A DNA stretch of 64,000 bases, taken from assembly GCA_002423435.1 (NCBI GenBank), contig DIWE01000022.1, positions 1 through 64,000 of the forward strand. The letters are read 5' to 3'. The translations under genes were made by a program, and so were the position numbers. Positions 51,858-59,660 of this stretch are shown one piece after another (the first letter of the stretch is position 1; the number at the start of each line of letters is the position of its first letter). The notes under the pieces are model-generated. The model saw only the letters and a program-made list of their open reading frames with translations, was not told the DNA's origin and ran no database searches. This DNA is from Clostridiales bacterium UBA6114. GTDB lineage: Bacteria > Bacillota > Clostridia > Oscillospirales > Butyricicoccaceae.

Positions 51858-52568
51858 ATGATGGAAAAAAGCAGTGAAAAAAAAGTCATTATACACGAGG
51901 TCGCCGTACAGGAAATACTGAAGCTGATCGCCGACAACGGCCTTAAGGCCGGCGACAAGCTGCCGACCGAACGCGAGCTTGTCCAAAGGTTCAATATCAG
52001 CCGTTCCTCAATACGCGAGGCCCTGAAATTACTGGAGTCGAATTTTGTCGTCAGAATCAAGCACGGCAGCGGAATTTATGTCGATGCCTTCGACGAATCC
52101 ACCTTAAGCTGGTATAAAAACGACTCCAACGATATTAAGGTCCTTAATCTGATAAAAAATACGGTTGAAGCCCGCATTCTGCTTGAGACATATGCTTTCC
52201 AGCAAGCCGCAAAAGCGATTACTCCCGAACAGGTCCAGGCCCTTTACGAGGAGGAGGAAATGGAATATATCCGGATGCGAAAAAACAAGAACAGCTCCGG
52301 CATTCCCGGAATCAGCTTCGAGCATCTGATTATCAGTTACCAGTCGAACCCCATATTGACAAATCTGCACAAGAGGCTCAGCGGAATATGGAAAAGCTAT
52401 CATGATATCATTAACTCCGTGGCCCTTCCCCTGGAGGTCCGGCACAAAGACCATCTGGCCATTATCAAGGCGATCGCAAACAACAACCCCAATAAAATTG
52501 CGAAAGCGGTAACCTCTCATCTTAAGAAAACCGCCGACGCCATCGACAATCTGCTGACGCAGAGATAA
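51858..52568 (+). CDS. GntR-family regulator, FadR/LldR-like
   Basis: A 236-aa protein. The winged helix (about residues 10-78) has LPTERELVQRFNISRSSIREAL and GSGIYVD, followed by an FCD domain with ligands in FEHLIISY and RHKDHLAII. LldR, PdhR and FadR relatives bind TGGT-N3-ACCA; three such sites flank this gene (51643, 51733 and 52585), so it likely controls unit 4, itself and the second racemase gene. A 2-hydroxy acid is a reasonable ligand guess. Confidence 0.92.
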   Translation: MMEKSSEKKVIIHEVAVQEILKLIADNGLKAGDKLPTERELVQRFNISRSSIREALKLLESNFVVRIKHGSGIYVDAFDESTLSWYKNDSNDIKVLNLIKNTVEARILLETYAFQQAAKAITPEQVQALYEEEEMEYIRMRKNKNSSGIPGISFEHLIISYQSNPILTNLHKRLSGIWKSYHDIINSVALPLEVRHKDHLAIIKAIANNNPNKIAKAVTSHLKKTADAIDNLLTQR

Positions 52569-52584
52569 TTTTGCACCCTGTTTT

Positions 52585-52596
52585 TTGGTATGACCT
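52585..52596. promoter_or_regulatory. FadR/LldR-type operator, site 3
   Basis: TTGGTATGACCT, in the 91-bp gap before the second larA-like gene. It differs from site 1 only in the last base. Confidence 0.65.
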
Positions 52597-52659
52597 TCAA
52601 TCCGATCTGTTATAAATACATCGCCGTGTATGAATTTAATGCGAAGGATTTGAAGAGTT

Positions 52660-53934
52660 ATGCAGCAAATCATTGTTCCTTACGGCCATACCCGGCAAAT
52701 CGGGTATGTCGACGACGGAATCAAAATCCAGACTGTGGATGTCCCCCCGTCGGGCAAGCAATATGATCTGAAGAACCTCATTGAAAAATCCATGAACAAT
52801 CCGATCGGCTGCCCGCATTTGGAGGATATGGTGACAAAGCGGGACAAAATCGCGATTGTTGTCAACGACCAGACCCGCCCCGGCCCAAACGGGCTGATCA
52901 TGGATGCGATCATAAGCAGGCTGGAATCCGCCGGGATCGCGGACGGTCAAATCTCAATCGTTTTCGCCACCGGAAGCCACCGCTCTCCCACCGCGGAGGA
53001 AATGATACATATTATCGGGAAAAAGCATTGCGACCGTTTCAGCATTGTGGTTCACGATTGCCTTGACGACGAAAGCCTCGCCTATATCGGCGATACGCCG
53101 TCCGGTATGCCGCTTTACATCAATCGGACCGTCGCCGAAGCCACCTTCTGCATCGTGACGGGGCTGATCGCCCCTCACCACTGCGCGGGCTACAGCGGCG
53201 GCAGAAAAAGCATCGTTCCCGGCGTGGCCGGGCTTAAAAGCCTGAAAGTACACCATTCCTTTCCCGTCTATCAGTATGAGCCCGCCATGGGATATATCTA
53301 CGGCAACCCGTTCCATGAGATTGCCCTCGACGCGGCCCGGCGCGTTGCCGTTAAGTTTATGGTCAACGCCGTCCAGGACCCCCATAAAAACTATATCGAA
53401 TTTGTGTCGGGGGACCTCGTTCGGGCGCACGAGGAAGGCGTCCGCATCTGCAGGGAAGCCTGTTCAATAAATGTAAGCTCCAGAGCCGAGGTCATAGTGG
53501 CAAGTCCCGGCGGATTCCCGCGCGATATTGATCTCTATCAGGCTCAAAAAGCCCTGTCGGTCGCCGAAACCCTCTGTGCGCCAAACTGCGTTTTCATCCT
53601 GTGCGCCGAATGCCGGGACGGATTCGGCGAGGGCAACTTCCATCAGTGGATGGTTTACTGCAAATCTCCGGAGGATATCATTGACCGGTATGCCAAGGAA
53701 GGGTTTAATGTGGGCAACAATAAGGCGTTTAACTATGCCCGCGCCCTGATGAAGGGCAGGGTCATCATTGTCACCGACCGGATTTCCGAAAAGGCTCTGA
53801 ACGAAGCGAAGCTTGAATGGGCTCCAAACCTTCAGGAAGCTCTCCGGACGGTCATGTCCTCGCGCAGGTTTGAGACCATGACCGTAATCCCCAACGCCGT
53901 CAATTTTGTGACGCATATCGAAGGCGGGCAATGA
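52660..53934 (+). CDS. LarA-family nickel-pincer racemase/epimerase, second copy
   Basis: A 424-aa paralogue of the protein at 47796, with long shared stretches by eye (for example HHSFPVYQYEPAMG and YAKEGFNVGNNKAFN). The key residues H107, H174, K183 and H199 are all kept; H173 next to H174 differs from the first copy. Two intact copies under one regulator suggest two related 2-hydroxy-acid substrates or both directions of a racemisation. Cofactor genes are not nearby. Confidence 0.9.
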   Translation: MQQIIVPYGHTRQIGYVDDGIKIQTVDVPPSGKQYDLKNLIEKSMNNPIGCPHLEDMVTKRDKIAIVVNDQTRPGPNGLIMDAIISRLESAGIADGQISIVFATGSHRSPTAEEMIHIIGKKHCDRFSIVVHDCLDDESLAYIGDTPSGMPLYINRTVAEATFCIVTGLIAPHHCAGYSGGRKSIVPGVAGLKSLKVHHSFPVYQYEPAMGYIYGNPFHEIALDAARRVAVKFMVNAVQDPHKNYIEFVSGDLVRAHEEGVRICREACSINVSSRAEVIVASPGGFPRDIDLYQAQKALSVAETLCAPNCVFILCAECRDGFGEGNFHQWMVYCKSPEDIIDRYAKEGFNVGNNKAFNYARALMKGRVIIVTDRISEKALNEAKLEWAPNLQEALRTVMSSRRFETMTVIPNAVNFVTHIEGGQ

Positions 53935-53993
53935 TCGTTCCCTCGCAGCCCATGGAAAAACGCCGCATAAAACGGCAGACGAACTGTACAATC

Positions 53994-54039
53994 AAAAAAG
54001 CCGAGATACAAGGATAACATCCCTACATCTCAGCTTTTT
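53994..54039 (+). terminator. Terminator of the second larA-like gene
   Basis: AAAAAAGC-C-GAGAT pairs with ATCTC-A-GCTTTTT across a 19-nt loop and ends in a T-run, 60 nt after the stop. Confidence 0.75.
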
Positions 54040-54132
54040 CTTTGTTCCTGCGCGATACTTTCAGGGCAGACGGCCATGACGCGGTGCGTCGCCACAACGG
54101 ATAAAATCCGGTCATGGCCGTCTGTCTCGTAT

Positions 54133-54167
54133 ATGTTTCGGTTGCCGCTTGCGGCGGCGAGAAACAT
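54133..54167. repeat. GGTT/GA internal-loop hairpin, divergent copy
   Basis: Outer stem ATGTTTC/GAAACAT, GGTT on the left, inner stem GCCGC/GCGGC and GGCGA on the right. It is followed by GCGTTTAATC..GCGAAGCGGGG and a CTGCCCT/AGGGCAG stem overlapping the kinase stop. The same trailing sequence, degraded, occurs at about 19971-20035 downstream of the dehydratase at 20038. Confidence 0.6.
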
Positions 54168-54206
54168 GCGTTTAATCCGCGAAGCGGGGCTGCCCTAAAA
54201 GTATTT

Positions 54207-55784
54207 TCAGGGCAGTCTCTGGTCAAACGACGGAAAACAGATGCGAAAAATCGTACCCTTCCCCAGCTCGCTCGCCACATCGATCTCGCCGCTTTGCAGC
54301 TGCACCAGCTTTTTCACGATAACCAGTCCGAGGCCGCTCCCCTTTTCCTTCAGATGCTCGTCGCGCTGGTTCTTGATCCGATAAAACCTTTCCCAAATAT
54401 GCGGCAGGTCTTCGGGCGCTATTCCGATACCGTTGTCCTCAATGCAGAGCATCACTTTGCCCTGCCGGACTTCGACTTGAATCCTGATAGCGCCGTTTTC
54501 CGTCGCCCTGATTGCATTTTTTAATAGATTTCTGATCACCTGCTCCAAGCGGTCGGCGTCGCCAAGTATCATCGCTTTTTCGCTTTTTTTATCGATCAGA
54601 AGCGATGTATTTGTTCGGCTGGCCACCGGCTCCATGGACATGGCCACACCCTGAGCCAGGGCATTTAAGTCTACAGGCAGTTTTTCGACCGTTATATTGC
54701 CGCTTTCCAGGCGGCTTAATTCCAGGATGTCGTCAACCAGCCTGCTGATATGAATCGTTTGGTTATAAATCGTGTCCAGATACCTCTCACGCAGAGCGTC
54801 GTCCTGTACGACACCGTCCCGGATGGCCTCGACAAAGCCCTGCACCGCGGTCAGCGGCGTCCGCAGCTCATGCGATATCTCTGCAAACAAGCGGGTTCTT
54901 TCTTCCTCCACCTTGCTGCTCTCGGCCTGAACCTTCTGCAGCCTTTCCGCCAATTTATTAAGCTCGCCGCCAAGGATATTGATTTCATCCAGCGGCTGCT
55001 CCTTGTCGTCGGGCACATAGCTTCCCCGGCTGATTTCGGCCGCGGCGGCGGCCAGACGGGAAATCGGCCGGGATATGTATAACGCCAGGTAAACGGAGAT
55101 GAAAATAATAAACAACAGGATAACAACTCCCCAGATTACCATGTATAACCGCATTTTGCTCAAACCCAGATCGAGATTGGACGTTTTCGCTTCCAGCAGG
55201 ATACCCTTGTAGATCGGCTCTTTACTGTCGCCCATGGGCACAACGGCGGCAAAGACGGGCTGGCCGGTATCTGGATCCATTGTCTGGGTCGTGGCAGTCG
55301 AACCCTTCCGGAGAATATCAAGGTATTTTCCCTCAACCGTGCTGCCGGGAACCGTTTCCTGCTCGGCGGAGGTGGCCGTGATCTTTCCCGTCTTGTCAAA
55401 GATTGTGATTTTTGTGTCAAAGACGTCGGCAAGATACTTGAGTAAGTCCTGTTGGTCCCGGATCTGGCTGCCCGCGAGCTGGTCGGGCGGCAAGCCCGAC
55501 GCACTGCCAGCCTGTCCGAGCAGAGCAAAATTAACCCGTTTGGCCTCGCGCATCAGTGTCTGTTGGATCTGACCATAGGTTACCTGTTGGACCACAACGT
55601 TCGAAAACACCATCAGGACAATCAGAGCGATTACAAAGGCCGTTATGTTGGTAAACAATATTCTGGTGTAGAGATTTTTGTTGAACTGTTCCCGGAGCAA
55701 GCGTTTCACAACGAGGCAGAATCGATGCAGGGCCCCGGCTGCCCATTGAAGCTTCTCCCTGCCCCGCTCGAGATATGTATTCAC
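54207..55784 (-). CDS. Sensor histidine kinase
   Basis: A 525-aa membrane kinase. A short cytoplasmic tail, TM1 (about residues 40-60), an extracellular sensor domain, TM2 (about 200-222), HAMP, the HisKA box with phospho-accepting His in FAEISHELRTPLT, and HATPase boxes NLLKNAIRAT, DNGIGIAPED and GSGLGLVIVKKL. The start is taken as GTG 55784, whose GTGA overlaps the stop of the response regulator gene and has GGAGGAG 10 nt upstream; a longer ATG frame to 55838 would overlap that gene by 58 bp. Partner: the response regulator at 55781. Signal unknown. Confidence 0.93.
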   Translation of the reverse strand: MNTYLERGREKLQWAAGALHRFCLVVKRLLREQFNKNLYTRILFTNITAFVIALIVLMVFSNVVVQQVTYGQIQQTLMREAKRVNFALLGQAGSASGLPPDQLAGSQIRDQQDLLKYLADVFDTKITIFDKTGKITATSAEQETVPGSTVEGKYLDILRKGSTATTQTMDPDTGQPVFAAVVPMGDSKEPIYKGILLEAKTSNLDLGLSKMRLYMVIWGVVILLFIIFISVYLALYISRPISRLAAAAAEISRGSYVPDDKEQPLDEINILGGELNKLAERLQKVQAESSKVEEERTRLFAEISHELRTPLTAVQGFVEAIRDGVVQDDALRERYLDTIYNQTIHISRLVDDILELSRLESGNITVEKLPVDLNALAQGVAMSMEPVASRTNTSLLIDKKSEKAMILGDADRLEQVIRNLLKNAIRATENGAIRIQVEVRQGKVMLCIEDNGIGIAPEDLPHIWERFYRIKNQRDEHLKEKGSGLGLVIVKKLVQLQSGEIDVASELGKGTIFRICFPSFDQRLP

Positions 55785-56491
55785 GGCGCTGTCTCTCCTC
55801 CTTTGGCAGGAGGTGTAAACTGATATCCTACACCCCATACGGTTGTCAGGTATTCAGACGGCAAAGGAGCCAGTTTGATCCTTAATCTGCGAATGTGGAC
55901 ATCTATCGTGCGCTGATCTCCGAAGAAATCATATCCCCAAACGGCTGCCAAAAGCTCCTCGCGGCTGAAAACCCGGCGCGGGTTCTGCGCCAGGAAATAG
56001 AGCAGGTCGTATTCTCTGGGAGTAGCTCCTATCTCCCGGCCGGCAATTAAGATCGTTCTGGTATCGCCCAGGATTTCCAGCCCGGGATATTTTAATTTTC
56101 GGTTATTTGCAGCCTCTAAAGGCTGTGCGCGGCGCAACACCGCTTTGATTCTGGCCACCAGCTCTCTGGGGCTGAAGGGCTTGGCGACGTAATCGTCGGC
56201 CCCCATTTCCAGCCCCAACACGCGGTCTGCTTCTTCTCCCTTGGCCGTAAGCATGATGATGGGGACCATACGTGTCGACCTCAAATTGCGGCATATGGTA
56301 AGCCCGTCCTGGCCCGGAAGCATAATGTCCAGGATTACCACATCGGGATTTTCACGGTCGAACGCTGCAAGAGCCAGGTCACCGTCGCTGATCCCGATAA
56401 CCTTAAACCCTTCTCTCTCGCCGTATAATTTAACCAGTTCCAAAACGTTTTGATCATCATCTACCAGTAAAACCTTACCAGAATAGGGCAT
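55781..56491 (-). CDS. OmpR/PhoB-family response regulator
   Basis: A 236-aa regulator. The receiver domain (about residues 5-118) has the acidic pair in LLVDDD, phospho-acceptor Asp in VVILDIMLPGQDG and the Lys of DDYVAKPFSPREL. The C-terminal winged helix (about 140-235) includes GYDFFGDQRTIDVHIRRLR. The ATG at 56491 follows GGAGGG by 5 nt. Its mRNA begins with a c-di-AMP riboswitch, so the whole two-component system is probably turned down when c-di-AMP is high. Confidence 0.93.
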   Translation of the reverse strand: MPYSGKVLLVDDDQNVLELVKLYGEREGFKVIGISDGDLALAAFDRENPDVVILDIMLPGQDGLTICRNLRSTRMVPIIMLTAKGEEADRVLGLEMGADDYVAKPFSPRELVARIKAVLRRAQPLEAANNRKLKYPGLEILGDTRTILIAGREIGATPREYDLLYFLAQNPRRVFSREELLAAVWGYDFFGDQRTIDVHIRRLRIKLAPLPSEYLTTVWGVGYQFTPPAKGGETAP

Positions 56492-56618
56492 TTTTCCCTC
56501 CATTGGCGGTATCCTTATCCCAAACTCTAAATTTAATCTCTTCCAAAAAGTCGCCTTTAATACAGAAAGGGTCCCGCTTTAAGAAAGACGCAAGACCCTT
56601 TACACAGTATTTTCTCTT

Positions 56619-56742
56619 GAAAGCGCTTACGAAGTTAGCTGACGGATTAGGGCCAAAGTACGGCCCCTTCGGTATAAAACCGGATTCACCCCAGAAAGAT
56701 GGGTCCCCCGTTTCCATCTGAATGGAACTCAGCGCGTCTTGA
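56619..56742 (-). promoter_or_regulatory. c-di-AMP riboswitch (ydaO/yuaA type)
   Basis: On the minus strand the conserved blocks of the ydaO aptamer appear in order: ACGGGGGACCCA, TGGGGTGAATCCGG, GAAGGGGCC, CCCTAATCCGTCAGCTAAC and TTCGTAAGCGC. AAG-A-CGC near the 5' end (56734-56740) can form P1 with GCGCTT (56621-56626). The leader then has a stem AAAGGGTC/GACCCTTT (56566-56601) before the response regulator start at 56491. This class normally turns expression off on binding c-di-AMP. It accounts for the 290 bp of the gap 56492-57026 nearest the regulator. Confidence 0.9.
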
Positions 56743-56777
56743 GCTATTTAGTTAAAAAAAGTAACAACTTTGTAATA

Positions 56778-56806
56778 ATTATAAGGTTTTAGCCGCCATC
56801 TGTCAA
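56778..56806 (-). promoter_or_regulatory. Consensus SigA promoter of the riboswitch/two-component operon
   Basis: On the minus strand, TTGACA (56801-56806), a 17-bp spacer and TATAAT (56778-56783), both exact consensus. Transcription would start near 56771, some 30 nt before the aptamer. Confidence 0.9.
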
Positions 56807-56918
56807 CCCCGCGTAAAACGGGACAAAAAAGATGCTTTTATTATACTGGAAATATATGAAAGGCAATTTACCAAACTATGAAAAGATTTTGCGAAAATAT
56901 GAACAAATGTTACGTAAG

Positions 56919-56946
56919 TTGCCAATCAGGCGATATTTGTTATAAT
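56919..56946 (+). promoter_or_regulatory. SigA promoter of the PGA hydrolase gene
   Basis: TTGCCA, a 16-bp spacer and TATAAT (56941-56946), about 80 nt upstream of the ATG at 57027. Confidence 0.6.
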
Positions 56947-57026
56947 AATAGCTGTTAAAGCAAATGGAAGCGTTTATTTTTATTGGTACTTTATAGAAAT
57001 ATAAAAAAGCGAGTGGGTTAAAAGAT

Positions 57027-57803
57027 ATGTCTGGAAAAACAACATACGATTTTTTCAGTTCTGCACGGCTTACTGCCTGCTGCTGTCTGATTATTTCGAT
57101 GTTTACTCAGTCAACCGCCGGGACCTTTGACGGCATTGATGACAAGCCCGGTAAACCAAGTGAAAATACGGGCTGCGAAACGGAAACCAGCGCGACGGAT
57201 TTCGGCTCCTATGGAACTCCCACCCACATGATGGATTTTGGAGATATTGAGATGCAGACCGACATGGCGGATTTCGGGGACTATAAAATTGAAACCGGCA
57301 AGACGGATTCCGATATTATCGTGATTGCGATTCACGGAGGGAAAATCGAGCGCGGTACCACCGAGCTCGCCTGCGCCTTATCTTCCCATAACAATTACAA
57401 CTACTACTCCTATCAGGGCGTTAAAAGCAAAGAAAACCTGGCCCTGCATGTTGCCTCGGATCAATTCGCGGAGCCGACTGCCCTCAAAATGGTCTCGGAA
57501 TCAAAAACGACCCTGTCGATCCACGGCTGCACCGGTTTAAGGGAATTCACCTATGTCGGAGGCCTGGACACGGAATTGGGAAACAAAATAAAGGACGCGC
57601 TGACAAGGTACGGCTTTACGGTATTGCCTGCCCCGGAGCATCTCGCCGGCACAGCAAAAAACAACATTGCGAACAGGAACAGGCGCGGGGCGGGGATACA
57701 GCTCGAAATATCTAAGGGCTTAAGGGCAAGGTTTTTATCCGGTGACAACGACAGCCTGAAAAACTATGTCCTGGCAATCAGCGAGGCAGTCAACAGTATT
57801 TAA
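57027..57803 (+). CDS. Poly-gamma-glutamate hydrolase family protein (PghP/YjqB-like)
   Basis: A 258-aa secreted or membrane-anchored zinc hydrolase related to phage PghP and Bacillus YjqB/YndL. A hydrophobic N-terminus (about 10-30) is a signal or anchor. Three 12-residue units with DFG (57-68, 69-80 and 81-92) form a linker. The active-site set is complete: H103 and E108 in AIHGGKIERGTTEL, H166 in SIHGCTG and Glu227 in QLEISKGLR. It would cut PGA, self-made or foreign. It is close to, but not in, the pgs operon, and its paralogue there lacks two of these residues. Confidence 0.88.
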   Translation: MSGKTTYDFFSSARLTACCCLIISMFTQSTAGTFDGIDDKPGKPSENTGCETETSATDFGSYGTPTHMMDFGDIEMQTDMADFGDYKIETGKTDSDIIVIAIHGGKIERGTTELACALSSHNNYNYYSYQGVKSKENLALHVASDQFAEPTALKMVSESKTTLSIHGCTGLREFTYVGGLDTELGNKIKDALTRYGFTVLPAPEHLAGTAKNNIANRNRRGAGIQLEISKGLRARFLSGDNDSLKNYVLAISEAVNSI

Positions 57804-57893
57804 TCGGAATCCTGGGGGCACCCACGCGGCGCCGGGGTGTCCGAGGCAGAAGGAACGGAAAAGAGCAGTCGGCGGTCTTCATAATGGGAAGGA

Positions 57894-57921
57894 TTGACAA
57901 TTATTTTTTATATGTTATGAT
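57894..57921 (+). promoter_or_regulatory. SigA promoter of the GreA-like gene, with 5' hairpin
   Basis: TTGACA, a 16-bp spacer and TATGAT (57916-57921). A perfect 7-bp hairpin TTCGCTA/TAGCGAA at 57933-57950 would lie at the very 5' end of the mRNA, which may affect its stability. Confidence 0.65.
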
Positions 57922-58010
57922 GATATCAGTGTTTCGCTATTTCTAGCGAAGCGCTTTTGTATTTTTGAGTGAAATTTCAATAAAATTCAATAAAATGGAA
58001 GGATATGGGA

Positions 58011-58484
58011 ATGAGAGAAATAAAACTGTCGAAAAAAGTCTTTGAAATCCTATTAACCCAATTGGTCACAATTGAAGAGCGCAGAGAACGGTCAGGAAGC
58101 TATGGCGGCGCCAATGAAAACCCTGGTGAATTTTCCGGGTTTATGGACATTTATGAACGCAAGCTTAAAGAGCTTGTCGAGTCCGTCACACTGATTGAAA
58201 CAGAAAATACTTCCGTGCCTTTTGTCGTAATCGGCAGCGAAGTCCAGGTCTGCGACCTTGACTCAATGGAAATGATTACTTGCCGGGTTACGACTCCCGA
58301 AGCTTTCGAGCCCGAAGGAAACGATGTGACGATATTATCTCCGATAGGGAAAGCCCTTTTGTTAAAGGAAGTCGGGGATTGCGTTGATATCAGGGCGCCT
58401 GTCGGTGTGATTCATTATGAGATTACGTCTATCGGCTTAGATTCGGAAATTGATATTGACAGCATTTATTCATATTTAGCATAA
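58011..58484 (+). CDS. GreA/GreB-family C-terminal-domain protein
   Basis: A 157-aa protein. The C-terminal half (about 70-157) is the FKBP-like GreA domain, with LSPIGKALLLKEVGDCVDIR and GVIHYEI. The N-terminal half has only a short helical part in place of the full GreA coiled coil, and no clear acidic tip pair, so it may bind the RNA-polymerase secondary channel without stimulating cleavage (Rnk- or Gfh-like). ATG 58011 is chosen because GGAAGG lies 8 nt upstream; an ATG at 58005 is too close to it. Confidence 0.8.
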   Translation: MREIKLSKKVFEILLTQLVTIEERRERSGSYGGANENPGEFSGFMDIYERKLKELVESVTLIETENTSVPFVVIGSEVQVCDLDSMEMITCRVTTPEAFEPEGNDVTILSPIGKALLLKEVGDCVDIRAPVGVIHYEITSIGLDSEIDIDSIYSYLA

Positions 58485-58533
58485 AAATATCAAGCTGCCT
58501 TTACTGAGAGGCGGCAGGTTTAAGGAGGTCTTT

Positions 58534-58629
58534 ATGAGACATACATTCAGAGCGGCTGCAATCTTCCAAATTGCAGGGGGACGGGGACGGATAACCGGAC
58601 GGCGGAAAGGTTTCATGCAGACGGCATAA
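58534..58629 (+). CDS. Possible 31-aa peptide
   Basis: An ATG with AAGGAGG 5 nt upstream opens a 31-codon frame (MRHTFRAAAIFQIAGG...), Arg-rich and ending in FMQTA. The strong ribosome site is the only support. It contains the GGGGGACGGGGACGG stretch often seen in degenerate repeats, so it may be a remnant. The gap 58485-58750 shows nothing else. Confidence 0.3.
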   Translation: MRHTFRAAAIFQIAGGRGRITGRRKGFMQTA

Positions 58630-58750
58630 AAACCACGGCGGTTAAACATCCTTGCTCCTCCCTTGCTGATAAAAAAATCGGCTTGAGAGGATTTTTTATA
58701 TTCAGAATGAGTGTCGAATCTACAATCCATCGACGAAAGGGAAGGAAGAA

Positions 58751-59572
58751 ATGGAATTAAGCGATCAACAAGTGTTTCATACCCAGTTTGGGGAAGGAAG
58801 GATTGTCGGGCTTGACGGTTCCTTTATTACGATTCGTTTCCAATCCGGCGAGAAAAAGTTCCTGTTTCCTGATGCATTTGAATCGTACCTTACAATGACC
58901 GATAAAAACGCCGCCGCCTCTGTATATAGGTTACTGCGGGGCATTGCGGAAGAAGAGGACCTAAAGCGCAAGGAGGAGCTGCTGCTTGCCCGGCGAAAGA
59001 CGATCTTAAAAAGCATGAGGCTGCATCCCCGTTCTCAGGCGGCTTTTCGCTGTGAGGCATATGACAGGGTAAAGCTGTTCAAGGAATGGCGGGTATTTAC
59101 AGGGACGGTAAAAACCGGATACTATCAGGGACAGCCTAACCGCCCGGCGCGGCTTCACCAAAACAGCGCCTGCCTGCTGACTTCGAAAGGACCCGGTATG
59201 GAGGAAAAGGGTCGGTATATCTTCGGAGTTTACATGGTTGAAGAAAATTTTATTGGAACGCTTTGCAGCGACGGCTATGTCCCGGCCCATTCGGAACTGA
59301 AGCTCAGGCTTTCCGCGAAGGAAGCGGAGCCGCTTCTCTTCTGGCGTTATTACTACAATCAAAGATATCCCGATGCGATCTCCTGGGACACCGGGGAATA
59401 CCGATATTTCGATAACGCCCGGATGGCGCGGATTCTGAAAGATATCGCCCGCATAAAAGAAAAATCCGCGGAAAGCGAGCTCGCCGAACGTTTCCTCAGG
59501 CATTTTTGCAAAATGAATCAAATTGAGGAAGACGCCATACCCGAGTCCGACGGTGCGCTCTTACATATTTAA
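58751..59572 (+). CDS. Unrecognised protein with N-terminal Tudor-like domain
   Basis: A 273-aa soluble protein I cannot name. The N-terminus (about 5-55) has HTQFGEGRIVGLDGSFITIR and a following GEKKFLFPDAF, resembling the Tudor-like fold at the C-terminus of UvrD/PcrA helicases. A charged helix (68-95) and a beta-rich C-terminal domain (about 100-225, with RLHQNSACLLTSKGP and EENFIGTLCSDGYVPAHS) follow, ending in a helical tail. GGGAAGGAAG precedes the ATG. It stands alone with its own terminator. Confidence 0.75.
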   Translation: MELSDQQVFHTQFGEGRIVGLDGSFITIRFQSGEKKFLFPDAFESYLTMTDKNAAASVYRLLRGIAEEEDLKRKEELLLARRKTILKSMRLHPRSQAAFRCEAYDRVKLFKEWRVFTGTVKTGYYQGQPNRPARLHQNSACLLTSKGPGMEEKGRYIFGVYMVEENFIGTLCSDGYVPAHSELKLRLSAKEAEPLLFWRYYYNQRYPDAISWDTGEYRYFDNARMARILKDIARIKEKSAESELAERFLRHFCKMNQIEEDAIPESDGALLHI

Positions 59573-59593
59573 GCGGCTTCACGCATTAAAAAA

Positions 59594-59630
59594 CTGCAAG
59601 ATACCTTTTGGCATCTTGCAGCTTCTTTTT
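59594..59630. terminator. Bidirectional terminator
   Basis: CTGCAAGAT pairs with ATCTTGCAG; T-runs flank it on both strands. It ends the gene at 58751 (plus) and the pgs operon (minus). Confidence 0.85.
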
Positions 59631-59660
59631 TATATTCAAACAGAACAGTACCCTTTCGGG

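Noticed and set aside
56475..56717. An 80-codon minus-strand open frame upstream of the response regulator.
   Set aside because: It lies across the c-di-AMP aptamer and its leader, has no ribosome site and its sequence is explained by the RNA motif.
57808..57845. A GC-rich imperfect stem after the PGA hydrolase gene as a terminator.
   Set aside because: Pairing is broken and no T-run follows.
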